22,957 nucleotides of DNA from JAVBOD01 sp031551045 (lineage in GTDB: Bacteria; Bacteroidota; Bacteroidia; Bacteroidales; UBA932), in the NCBI GenBank assembly GCA_031551045.1, contig JAVBOD010000053.1:1-22957 (forward strand), given 5' to 3'. The notes beneath the pieces were generated by a model, which saw nothing but the letters and a program-made list of their open reading frames with translations, searched no databases and was not told where the DNA came from. Numbering within the stretch: position 1 is the stretch's first letter; every line of letters starts with the position of its first letter. Of the stretch, positions 16,304-22,957 are shown one piece after another. Position numbers and translations under genes: made by a program.

Positions 16304-16334
16304 CAAAGATATAAATTAATGAGCTTCCAGCCAA
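16304..16334 (-). promoter_or_regulatory. Bacteroidota promoter (-33 TTG, -7 TATCTTTG) for the HU-CCDC81 gene
   Basis: On the minus strand, TTG at 16334-16332 is followed after exactly 20 bases by TATCTTTG at 16311-16304, a full match to TAnnTTTG. The -33 part lies inside the last codons of polA and the -7 part just after its stop. The ATG follows 21 bases later. This makes the gene independently transcribed and rules out the TTG start at 16306. Confidence 0.7.
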
Positions 16335-19111
16335 TTTTTTCCGATGCCCGTTTCTATTATTAACGGAACTTCTTGTTTCCTAACGTGCTCCATAGCATCT
16401 TTGACGATTTTTTTCATGTGTTCCAATTCCGGCTTATAGATATCAAAAACCAACTCGTCGTGTACTTGCAGCAACATGCGCGATTGTAATTTTTCCGACC
16501 TGATTTTTTCTTGAATACGTATCATCGCTAATTTGATAATATCGGCGGCAGAGCCTTGAATCGGCGCATTGACCGCATTGCGCTCCGCAAAATTACGCAG
16601 GTTGATATTCCGTGAATTGATGTCGCGCAGATGGCGGACACGCCCGAACAGCGTTGTCACATAACCTTTCTCATGCGCTTGTTCTACGGCCGTTTCCATA
16701 TACTTTTTTACATCGGGATAGGTGCGGAAATAGCCCTCTATTAATTCTTTTGCTTCGGCGCGGGGGATTTGCAGGCGTTGTGCCAGACCGAATGTAGAGA
16801 TGCCGTAAATAATGCCGAAGTTGGCGGTTTTGGCGCGGCTGCGTTGTTCTTTGGTGACTGCTTCGGGCGTCACATGAAAAATTTTAGCGGCCGTGGCGGT
16901 GTGGATATCGGCGCCGCTGCAAAAGGCGTCAATCATATTGCGGTCGCCGCTCATCTCGGCCATCAGCCGCAACTCAATTTGCGAATAGTCGGCCGAAAGC
17001 AACACATAATCATCGTTTCGCGGAACAAATGCTTTGCGGATTTCGCGCCCTTTTTCATCGCGAATCGGAATGTTTTGCAAGTTCGGATTGTTGGAGCTCA
17101 AGCGTCCCGTGGCAGTTACAAATTGGTTGAAAGTCGTGTGAATACGCCCTGTGCGGGGATTTACCAATTCGGGCAACGCTTCGATATACGACGATAATAA
17201 TTTGCGGAGCGAACGGAATTCTAATATTTTAGGGATGATAGGATGTGCATCTGCCAACGATTGCAGCGTTTCTTCATCGGTGGAATATTGTTTGGTCTTG
17301 GTCAATTTTGCTTTCTCGGCCAATCCTAATTTTTCAAATAGTATGACACCCAACTGTTTCGGCGACGATATATTCAGCGTCGGTTCGCCCGCCATTGCTT
17401 TGATTTCTTCGTCCAATTTCAGTAATTCCTGTTGCAACGTTTTTCCGTATTCGTTCAAACTTTTTACGTCGATGGCCACGCCTTCGTATTCCATCGCAGC
17501 TAATACGGAAACTAACGGCGCTTCAATGGTTTTGTAAAGTTCAAATAAATTATTTTGGTGTAATTCTTTTTCTAAAATTTCTTTCAATTGTAAGGTTACA
17601 TCGGCATCTTCCGCCGCATATTCGGCAATTTGTTCCGGCGGCACAGTACTCATAGAGCCTTGCTTGGCGCCTTTTTTCCCGATGAGTTCTTCAATTTCCA
17701 CGGGAGCATAATCCAGATATGTTTTGCTCAATACCGACATGTTGTGCCGCCCTTCGGGTTCCAGCAGGTAATGCATCAGCATCGTGTCGTACAGAAACCC
17801 GTGTACTTCTACGCCGTATTGCTTTAACATGAGGATGTCGTACTTGATGTTTTGGCCTATCTTCGCCCGTTTTTCATCAATAAATAATGATTTGAATTTT
17901 TCGAGCAATTGTCCGGCTTCGGCCCTCTCCTTGGGAATGGGAACGTACCACGCTTCGTGCGGCTTCACGGCAAACGACATACCTACCAGCTCGCTGCGCA
18001 TCGGCTCCACTCCCGTGGTTTCCGTATCGAAACAAAATTCGGAACTTTGTTGCAAGGCTTGCAGTAGCTCGTTTAATTGCTCGGCTGTTTGCACCAATTG
18101 ATACCGGTGTTCCACTTCGCGGATTGTTTGGTAATTGCTCTCGTTTACTGTAACAACGGCGGTTTCCGGTTGATCGAATAAACTCAATTGCGCTTTTGGC
18201 GCCGGTTTTTCTGCCGGAGCTTCTTTGGCCGGTTTCACGGCGTGCAAATTGATGTACGGCATCAACGACGCAAATTCATATTCGAGGAATAGCTTCTTGA
18301 GGGCATCCGTATTGGGTTTTTCCAATACCAAACTTTCTTCGTCCCATGGCACCGGAACGTCGAGGTCGATGGTTACTAATTTCTTGGAAAGCGGCAATTG
18401 TTCGCGGGCGGCTTCAAAAGCAAGGCGTTGCTTCTCCGGCAATTTTTCTAAGTGTTCATAAATATTTTCAACGCTGCCGAATTCCTTGATTAATTTTTTG
18501 GCACGCACTTCGCCCACGCCGTCCACGCCCGGCACATTGTCCGACGCATCGCCCATCACCGTGAGGATATCAATTACTTGCTCCGGCCGCGCGATAGTAT
18601 ATTTTTCGCAAATTTCTTTTTCTCCTAAAACTTCCATTCCGTCGCCGGCGCGTTGCGGTTTGCAGATGAAAATATGCGGCGAAACTAATTGTCCATAATC
18701 TTTGTCGGGCGTTATCATATACACGTCGAACCCTTCCTTTTCCGCGCGTTTGGCAACGGTGCCAATCACATCATCCGCTTCGTAATTCGGCATGATGAGT
18801 ACGGGAATATTCATCGCTTTCACAATGTCTATAATCACCGGGCACGATTGTTTAATAACTTCGGGAGCTGCGGGCCGGTGCGCTTTGTAGTCGGCATACA
18901 TCTGGTGGCGGAATGTTTTCCCACCGGGGTCGAAAGCTACGGCAATATGCGTAGGATTTTCCTTACGGATAACTTCCAATAATGTTTTGGTAAAGCCGTA
19001 AATGGCCGATGTATCTACGCCTTTGGAATTGGTAATCGGGCGGCGCATAAAGGCGTAATAGGCGCGATATATCAAAGCGTGACCATCCAGTAAATATAAT
19101 TTTTTATTCAT
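16316..19111 (-). CDS. polA: DNA polymerase I
   Basis: A full-length, 931-residue DNA polymerase I for Okazaki fragment processing and repair synthesis. All three domains look intact. The 5' nuclease (1-~290) has LLDGHALIYRAYYAF, NYEADDVIGT, TPDKDYGQLV and GDASDNVPGVDGVG. The 3'-5' proofreading exonuclease retains FCFDTETTG (Asp362, Glu364) and later NIKYDILMLK and AAEDADVT. The polymerase shows motif A LLSADYSQIELRL (Asp708), motif B RSRAKTANFGIIYG (Lys761, Phe765, Tyr769) and motif C LLQVHDELVFD (Asp885, Glu886). A GTG nine bases upstream is in frame (start 19120), but the ATG at 19111 is preferred because it suits the promoter spacing and the MNKKLYLLDG start typical of the family. It is divergent from the BFN/UVR gene. 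Confidence 0.97.
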   Translation of the reverse strand: MNKKLYLLDGHALIYRAYYAFMRRPITNSKGVDTSAIYGFTKTLLEVIRKENPTHIAVAFDPGGKTFRHQMYADYKAHRPAAPEVIKQSCPVIIDIVKAMNIPVLIMPNYEADDVIGTVAKRAEKEGFDVYMITPDKDYGQLVSPHIFICKPQRAGDGMEVLGEKEICEKYTIARPEQVIDILTVMGDASDNVPGVDGVGEVRAKKLIKEFGSVENIYEHLEKLPEKQRLAFEAAREQLPLSKKLVTIDLDVPVPWDEESLVLEKPNTDALKKLFLEYEFASLMPYINLHAVKPAKEAPAEKPAPKAQLSLFDQPETAVVTVNESNYQTIREVEHRYQLVQTAEQLNELLQALQQSSEFCFDTETTGVEPMRSELVGMSFAVKPHEAWYVPIPKERAEAGQLLEKFKSLFIDEKRAKIGQNIKYDILMLKQYGVEVHGFLYDTMLMHYLLEPEGRHNMSVLSKTYLDYAPVEIEELIGKKGAKQGSMSTVPPEQIAEYAAEDADVTLQLKEILEKELHQNNLFELYKTIEAPLVSVLAAMEYEGVAIDVKSLNEYGKTLQQELLKLDEEIKAMAGEPTLNISSPKQLGVILFEKLGLAEKAKLTKTKQYSTDEETLQSLADAHPIIPKILEFRSLRKLLSSYIEALPELVNPRTGRIHTTFNQFVTATGRLSSNNPNLQNIPIRDEKGREIRKAFVPRNDDYVLLSADYSQIELRLMAEMSGDRNMIDAFCSGADIHTATAAKIFHVTPEAVTKEQRSRAKTANFGIIYGISTFGLAQRLQIPRAEAKELIEGYFRTYPDVKKYMETAVEQAHEKGYVTTLFGRVRHLRDINSRNINLRNFAERNAVNAPIQGSAADIIKLAMIRIQEKIRSEKLQSRMLLQVHDELVFDIYKPELEHMKKIVKDAMEHVRKQEVPLIIETGIGKNWLEAH

Positions 19112-19134
19112 AAATTGCACTGTAAGTTAAGCGA

Positions 19135-19166
19135 CAAATGTACAAAAAGCAGGGCAACTGCGCAAA
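19135..19166 (-). promoter_or_regulatory. Bacteroidota promoter (-33 TTTG, -7 TACATTTG) for polA
   Basis: On the minus strand, TTTG at 19166-19163 is followed after 20 bases by TACATTTG at 19142-19135, matching both consensus elements. The polA ATG lies 23 bases further on, giving a leader of about 17-20 nt. Confidence 0.7.
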
Positions 19167-19246
19167 AGGATTTGCACCCTTTTACATAAGAGTTATCGAA
19201 TAAAAACGTTAACGAGAATAAATATCCTGTTCTCGATAAAATTGCG

Positions 19247-19254
19247 TATATTTG
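19247..19254 (+). promoter_or_regulatory. Bacteroidota -7 promoter element for the BFN/UVR gene
   Basis: TATATTTG matches TAnnTTTG and ends 18 bases before the ATG at 19273, implying a leader of about 12-15 nt. No TTG is seen 20 bases upstream. It shares a 160-base divergent region with the polA promoter. Confidence 0.6.
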
Positions 19255-19272
19255 TAGATAGAGAAAGAAACT

Positions 19273-19833
19273 ATGAGCAGAATTAAACTGAACGTACGAG
19301 GGGTTTCGTATGATGGGCCTAAGTCGCAGCAAGTGTATGTGTTAGTGTTGGCCGAGGAAAGCGGCTCGCGTTACCTGCCGGTGGTGATTGGCGCCAACGA
19401 GGCGCAGGCTATCTACATGCAGATAGAGCACGTCCGCATGCCGCGCCCGCTCACGCACGATTTGATGAGGCACATGGCCACGGCTTTCGGTATCGAGTTG
19501 ATAGAAGTGAATATTTGTTTACATAAAGATAATCTTTTTCAAGCAGAGTTGCTGTGTTTGAATAACGAAAAACAAGTGCTGCTCGATGCCCGCGCTTCGG
19601 ATGCGGTGGCGTTGGCCTTGCGTTTCCAGTGCCCTATTTTCACTACGGAAGAAGTGATGGCCGAGGCGGGCATGACCTTAGACGACGTAGCTTCGGCCAA
19701 TACGGCGTTCAAACAGCCGGCGCAACTATCCACCGAAGAATTACACGACCTGCTCGATGAAGCGGTAGCTGCCGAAGATTACGAAACGGCTTCGCGCTTG
19801 AGGGATGAATTGAAAAAACGGGAAAGCGTTTAA
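19273..19833 (+). CDS. Bifunctional nuclease family (DUF151) protein with C-terminal UVR motif
   Basis: A 186-residue cytoplasmic protein. Residues 5-135 form a bifunctional-nuclease (BFN, DUF151) domain: YLPVVIGANEAQAIYMQIE (34-52), RPLTHDLMRHMATAFG (58-73) and DARASDAVALALRFQCPIF (105-123) are its conserved blocks. Residues 153-186 contain a UVR motif (LLDEAVAAEDYETASRLRDE), a helical hairpin that in UvrB and UvrC links the two proteins. Plant and bacterial relatives have been reported to cleave DNA and RNA, but activity is not certain for every member. A role in nucleic acid repair or stress is inferred, partly from the divergent pairing with polA. Its TAA stop overlaps the stop of the convergent transporter gene within a shared TTAA. 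Confidence 0.9.
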   Translation: MSRIKLNVRGVSYDGPKSQQVYVLVLAEESGSRYLPVVIGANEAQAIYMQIEHVRMPRPLTHDLMRHMATAFGIELIEVNICLHKDNLFQAELLCLNNEKQVLLDARASDAVALALRFQCPIFTTEEVMAEAGMTLDDVASANTAFKQPAQLSTEELHDLLDEAVAAEDYETASRLRDELKKRESV

Positions 19834-20723
19834 TGATTATTTCTTTTGGGCAAACGCACTTGCGACAATAAAATGCCGGCTACAATCAGCGCCAACCCGA
19901 TGATGGTTGCCAACTTTATTGGCTCTCCCAGAAAAAGCCCAATGAAAAATAACGAAATGAAAGGCGATAGAAATACTAGATTGCTCACGCGTCCGGTGTT
20001 TTCACTTTTCTCCAGCGCTTTTAACCACAACACAAACGTGAGTCCCATTTCGAAAATTCCAACGTAAATACTCCCCAGTAAACCATTGGTAGGAGGGAGT
20101 TGTAGCTCTCCGCGGAATGCTTGTACAATGAAAATATAAACGAATGCAAATAAAAAATTCAGAAAAACTTTACTTACCACATCACGTTGGTCGCGCATGT
20201 TCAGAATCCAGTAAGTGGCAAATAGAAACGTGCTGAACATGATTAATCCTACGCCTAACGGATTACTAAAATGCAACGAAGCAAGCCGCCCTTGCGTGAC
20301 AATCACTACCAAGCCGAAAAAGCTGATAAGCGAGGCCACTATACTCAGCCAACTTATTTTTTGTTTTAACACAATGGCCGAAAGAAAAAGCAATACTACC
20401 GGCCAGAAATAATTCAACGTACCGGCTTCTTGCGCGGGTAACAAATCATAGCCTTTTATCAAACCGATGTAATATACAAACGGATTTACCAATCCGGTAA
20501 GCGCCGAATAAGCCCATTGTTTACGCGTAATGGTAACTGTTTCTTTTACTTTCCCGGTAATACACAACACTATGAAAGTAAACAACAGCGCGGTAAGCAC
20601 GGAATAAAAAACCAATTGGAATGAATCGGTATAACGCAATGTCCATTTAAACGCCGTGCCGATGGTCGACCAGCACAACACTGCTGCTAAGGCATAGATA
20701 TAAGCGGCTTTTTGCGATTTCAT
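19830..20723 (-). CDS. EamA/DMT-superfamily transporter
   Basis: A 297-residue integral membrane protein of the drug/metabolite transporter superfamily, with about ten predicted transmembrane helices in two EamA repeats. The first starts at YIYALAAVLCWSTIGTAFKW and the second around LGVGLIMFSTFLFATYWIL. It is probably an exporter or permease of a small molecule; the substrate is not predictable. The open frame continues upstream to an ATG at 20831, but those 36 extra residues are a translation of the palindromic repeat (CFVASLPSQRREILRFAQND). The ATG at 20723, giving MKSQKAAYIYALAAVL, is therefore preferred. A basic tail LPKRNNH ends the protein. Confidence 0.88.
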   Translation of the reverse strand: MKSQKAAYIYALAAVLCWSTIGTAFKWTLRYTDSFQLVFYSVLTALLFTFIVLCITGKVKETVTITRKQWAYSALTGLVNPFVYYIGLIKGYDLLPAQEAGTLNYFWPVVLLFLSAIVLKQKISWLSIVASLISFFGLVVIVTQGRLASLHFSNPLGVGLIMFSTFLFATYWILNMRDQRDVVSKVFLNFLFAFVYIFIVQAFRGELQLPPTNGLLGSIYVGIFEMGLTFVLWLKALEKSENTGRVSNLVFLSPFISLFFIGLFLGEPIKLATIIGLALIVAGILLSQVRLPKRNNH

Positions 20724-20743
20724 CTCAGGTGATGCTTTGTGTT

Positions 20744-20847
20744 TGTCATTCTGAGCGAAGCGAAGAATCTCACGTCGTTGCGAGGGAAGCGAAGCGACGA
20801 AGCAATCTGTTTTTAATTTCAGATTCTTCACTTCGTTCAGAATGACA
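20744..20847. repeat. Palindromic repeat, copy 1, with a second repeat nested inside
   Basis: The left arm at 20744-20770 and right arm at 20821-20847 are reverse complements at 25 of 27 positions; both contain the ATTCTGAGCGAAGCGAAGAA-type core or its complement. The 50-base interior carries a different repeat at 20773-20809, beginning CGTCGTTGCGAGGGAAGCGA and ending AGCAATCTG, itself partly palindromic. Both sequences resemble short dispersed palindromes that I recall from many unrelated bacterial genomes. It lies between the RbsD-like gene and the EamA gene. Confidence 0.85.
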
Positions 20848-20859
20848 ATAGGGGTTTTG

Positions 20860-21402
20860 TTATTTCATCTTTTCTCTCAACGTTTGTTCTTTTTCGCCGG
20901 TCCAATAACCGCAATCTAAATTGATAAACACCGAACTGTACGGAATCACTTCGTCGGTTTTCAAAACGATTATTTTAAATAACACGGAAGCCTCTTCAAT
21001 CATTTTAAATACTTCTTCGTGCATAATCGGAGCGGCTTGGCTTGTCAGCGCATACAGTTCTTTTTTGTACTCCGAAACACCTTGCGACAAATCGTCGGTC
21101 ATGTATTCCAATTCTTTGTCCACGTAGTAAATTCCTTTCACATGGTTGGACTTGTTTACGGCATCGATTACAAAAGCGGCCACCGGCAACAGCTTTTCGC
21201 CGGTATAAATCACTTCCACGCCCGGGGCGGTTTGCAACGGAAATGCTTTGTCAACAATGAGAATCCAGTTGCGGTGCCCTAATAACGGCAAGGTCGCGGT
21301 AAATTTTTCTTGCCATGTTTCTTGTTTCATATCTGTTTGTTGTATGGAGGTGTTGTTGCAGGCTGCGGCGAACAACGCCGCTATTAAAAACAATCTTTTC
21401 AT
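20860..21402 (-). CDS. Lipoprotein with an RbsD/FucU-like fold
   Basis: A 180-residue protein with a lipoprotein signal (MKRLFLIAALFAAACNN, Cys15). The mature part resembles RbsD/FucU sugar pyranase/mutarotase proteins: LPLLGHRNWILIVDKAFP (38-55) matches the family's 'L..LGHGD.I.I.DA.FP' block, keeping the His (His43) and Asp (Asp51). EVIPYSSVFINLDCGY near 150 matches the later tyrosine/asparagine segment. RbsD and FucU normally act in the cytoplasm on the anomers of ribose or fucose, so export as a lipoprotein is unusual. It may act on sugars in the periplasm, or use the fold only for binding. Palindromic repeats lie on both sides. No clear promoter is seen; GAAATTTG upstream is one base from consensus. 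Confidence 0.78.
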   Translation of the reverse strand: MKRLFLIAALFAAACNNTSIQQTDMKQETWQEKFTATLPLLGHRNWILIVDKAFPLQTAPGVEVIYTGEKLLPVAAFVIDAVNKSNHVKGIYYVDKELEYMTDDLSQGVSEYKKELYALTSQAAPIMHEEVFKMIEEASVLFKIIVLKTDEVIPYSSVFINLDCGYWTGEKEQTLREKMK

Positions 21403-21435
21403 AATAACACAGTTAGGGTTTCAAATTTCTGTATT

Positions 21436-21513
21436 TTGTCATTCTGAGCGAAGCGAAGAATCTAAAAATGTTCTTACGTAAGCACAAATTCTTCGCCTCG
21501 CTCAGAATGACAA
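21436..21513. repeat. Palindromic repeat, copy 2
   Basis: The left arm at 21436-21462 and right arm at 21487-21513 are reverse complements at 25 of 27 positions and share the ATTCTGAGCGAAGCGAAGAA core with the copy at 20744. The 24-base interior contains the perfect palindrome CTTACGTAAG (21473-21482), so nearly the whole element could fold as one long hairpin. It separates the fumarase gene from the RbsD-like gene and may act as a terminator or processing signal for the fumarase message. Confidence 0.85.
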
Positions 21514-21565
21514 GTCCACTTACAAGTATCCTATATCCGTTATTTACTATCTAAATTCATAAAGG

Positions 21566-22957
21566 TTACTCTTCCTCTCCGATACAACACTTCGGCTTAA
21601 TCTTCTTGAAAAAATCATTGCCTTTGTCATCTACTAAAATGAAAGCGGGAAAATCGACTACTTCTATCTTCCAAATGGCTTCCATGCCTAATTCCGGATA
21701 TTCGAGCAGTTCCACTTTTTTGATGTTTTCCTGTGCCAGAATAGCAGCCGGGCCTCCGATGCTGCCGAGATAGAAGCCGCCGTATTTTTGGCAAGCATCC
21801 GTCACTTGCTGGCTACGGTTTCCCTTGGCAATCATAATCATGCTGCCGCCGTGGCTTTGAAATAAATCCACGTAGCTGTCCATACGGCCGGCGGTGGTGG
21901 GGCCGAAGGAACCGCTGGGCAATCCTTTCGGCGTTTTGGCCGGGCCGGCGTAATATACCGGATGATCTTTCATATACTGAGGTAATCCTTCGCCGCGATC
22001 GATGCGCTCTTTCAGTTTGGCGTGCGCAATGTCGCGCCCCACAATGATAGTGCCGTTCAATAATAAGAAAGTGGAAACCGGATGTTTTGATAATTCCGCT
22101 AAAATTTCTTTCATCGGGCGGTTCAAATCAATCCGCACACCGTGGCTGTGTCCCCCGGCATTACGATAGTTGGAGGGAATCAGGCGGCCGGGATTGGCGT
22201 CTAATTTCTCAATCCAAATACCCTCTTTGTTGATTTTTGCTTTCACATTGCGGTCGGCGCTGCACGAAACGCCCATGCCCACCGGACACGAGGCGCCATG
22301 GCGCGGCAAACGGATGACACGGATGTCGTGGGCATAATATTTCCCGCCGAATTGGGCGCCGATACCGATATTTTGCGCCGCTTTCAATAATTGTCTTTCT
22401 AATTTCAAATCGCGGAATGCTTGTCCTCCTTCGTTTCCTTCGGTCGGCAAATCGTCTAAATATTTTGTTGTCGCTAATTTTACGGTTTTCAAACACGCTT
22501 CGGCAGACGTGCCGCCAATCACAAACGCAATGTGGTAGGGCGGACAGGCAGCCGTTCCCAATGAGTGCATTTTTTCTACCAAAAATTTCAGCAGGCTTTC
22601 GGGATTTAACAGCGCTTTTGTTTCTTGATACAAATAGCTTTTATTGGCACATCCGCCGCCTTTGGCTACAAATAAGAATTTATATTCGTTTCCGCCGGTG
22701 GCATATAAATCGATTTGTGCAGGCAAATTTGTTCCCGAATTTTTTTCGGTGTACATGTCGAGCGGAATGGTTTGCGAATAGCGTAAATTCTCTTCGGTGT
22801 AGGCCTTGTAAACGCCCAACGAAAGCGCTTCTTCGTCGTTGTCGCCCGTCCATACGTGCTGTCCTTTTTTGCCGATAATCGTGGCCGTGCCGGTATCCTG
22901 ACAGAACGGCAATACGCCTCGTGCGGCAATTTCAGCGTTTAGCAACATGGTAAGCGC
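21566..22957 (-). CDS. fumB: Class I fumarate hydratase, [4Fe-4S] type (5' end outside the window)
   Basis: The minus-strand frame is open to the right edge, so this is the C-terminal ~463 residues of a single-chain iron-sulfur fumarase, which interconverts fumarate and malate. The visible N-terminal side has RGVLPFCQDTGTATIIGKKG and VAKGGGCANKSYLYQ; the two cysteines, with SCPVGMGVSCSAD further on, are the expected cluster ligands. The second half is the beta-type domain: GTIIVGRDIAHAKL, PVYYAGPAKTPKGLPSGSFG, GPTTAGRMDSYVDL, and the C-terminal VELLEYPELGMEAIWKIEV. It ends in KCCIGEEE. An ATG at 22948 exists but begins inside the conserved region, so it is not the start. About 80-90 N-terminal residues and the promoter are missing. 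The symbol (fumA versus fumB) is a naming choice. Confidence 0.94.
   Translation of the reverse strand, partial: ALTMLLNAEIAARGVLPFCQDTGTATIIGKKGQHVWTGDNDEEALSLGVYKAYTEENLRYSQTIPLDMYTEKNSGTNLPAQIDLYATGGNEYKFLFVAKGGGCANKSYLYQETKALLNPESLLKFLVEKMHSLGTAACPPYHIAFVIGGTSAEACLKTVKLATTKYLDDLPTEGNEGGQAFRDLKLERQLLKAAQNIGIGAQFGGKYYAHDIRVIRLPRHGASCPVGMGVSCSADRNVKAKINKEGIWIEKLDANPGRLIPSNYRNAGGHSHGVRIDLNRPMKEILAELSKHPVSTFLLLNGTIIVGRDIAHAKLKERIDRGEGLPQYMKDHPVYYAGPAKTPKGLPSGSFGPTTAGRMDSYVDLFQSHGGSMIMIAKGNRSQQVTDACQKYGGFYLGSIGGPAAILAQENIKKVELLEYPELGMEAIWKIEVVDFPAFILVDDKGNDFFKKIKPKCCIGEEE

Noticed and set aside
16283..16306. TTG start extending the HU-CCDC81 protein by eight residues
   Set aside because: The start codon would overlap the -7 promoter element, so it cannot be in the transcript.
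16769..17537. Open frames of 142 and 128 residues on the plus strand
   Set aside because: Both are antisense to the conserved polymerase region of polA and show no family motifs.
20744..21513. CRISPR array or composite transposon
   Set aside because: There are only two copies, each palindromic, with a gene between them, no regular spacers, and no transposase or cas gene in the window.
22417..22878. 153-residue open frame on the plus strand
   Set aside because: It is antisense to the fumarase gene, which is clearly conserved in the other direction.

Overview
The window reads as a chromosomal segment of a Bacteroidota, most likely Bacteroidales. The evidence is the SusC/SusD outer-membrane pair, an S46-family dipeptidyl peptidase, a membrane-bound HU-CCDC81 protein, TlpA-type periplasmic thioredoxins, and several Bacteroidota-type TAnnTTTG -7 promoter elements close to start codons. 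Shine-Dalgarno-like sites are not conspicuous. I saw no tRNA, rRNA, CRISPR array, transposase or phage gene.

Layout. Positions 1-512 (-) hold the 5' part of xseA. It is divergent from mtaB (598-1878, +), a tRNA methylthiotransferase with an almost leaderless promoter. A secreted dipeptidyl peptidase of the DPP11 type follows (1916-4048, +). Next is an accessory-looking block on the + strand: a membrane-anchored TPR regulator with a C-terminal helix-turn-helix (4080-5687), a DUF6242-like beta-propeller lipoprotein (5938-7404), a SusC-type TonB-dependent transporter (7432-10527), a SusD-type lipoprotein (10546-12072), a structured non-coding gap (12073-12302), a TlpA-like thioredoxin (12303-13439) and a protein with three thioredoxin-fold domains (13468-15354). 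A strong bidirectional hairpin closes the block.

The second half is mainly on the - strand: an HU-CCDC81 membrane protein (15488-16282) and full-length polA (16316-19111). Divergent from polA is a bifunctional-nuclease/UVR protein (19273-19833, +), whose stop overlaps that of an EamA-family transporter (19830-20723, -). Then come an RbsD/FucU-fold lipoprotein (20860-21402, -) and the truncated class I fumarase (21566-22957, -). Two palindromic repeats (20744-20847 and 21436-21513) sit on either side of the RbsD-like gene.

How the genes may work together. The SusC/SusD pair with its propeller lipoprotein should bind and import a large nutrient, and the adjacent TPR-HTH protein is the obvious candidate regulator. 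There are no glycan-degrading enzymes. Instead there are two thioredoxin-fold proteins downstream and an Asp/Glu-specific dipeptidyl peptidase upstream. A peptide or protein nutrient is therefore a reasonable guess, similar in spirit to RagAB, but this is inference. The polA, BFN/UVR, xseA, mtaB and fumarase genes are ordinary housekeeping functions.
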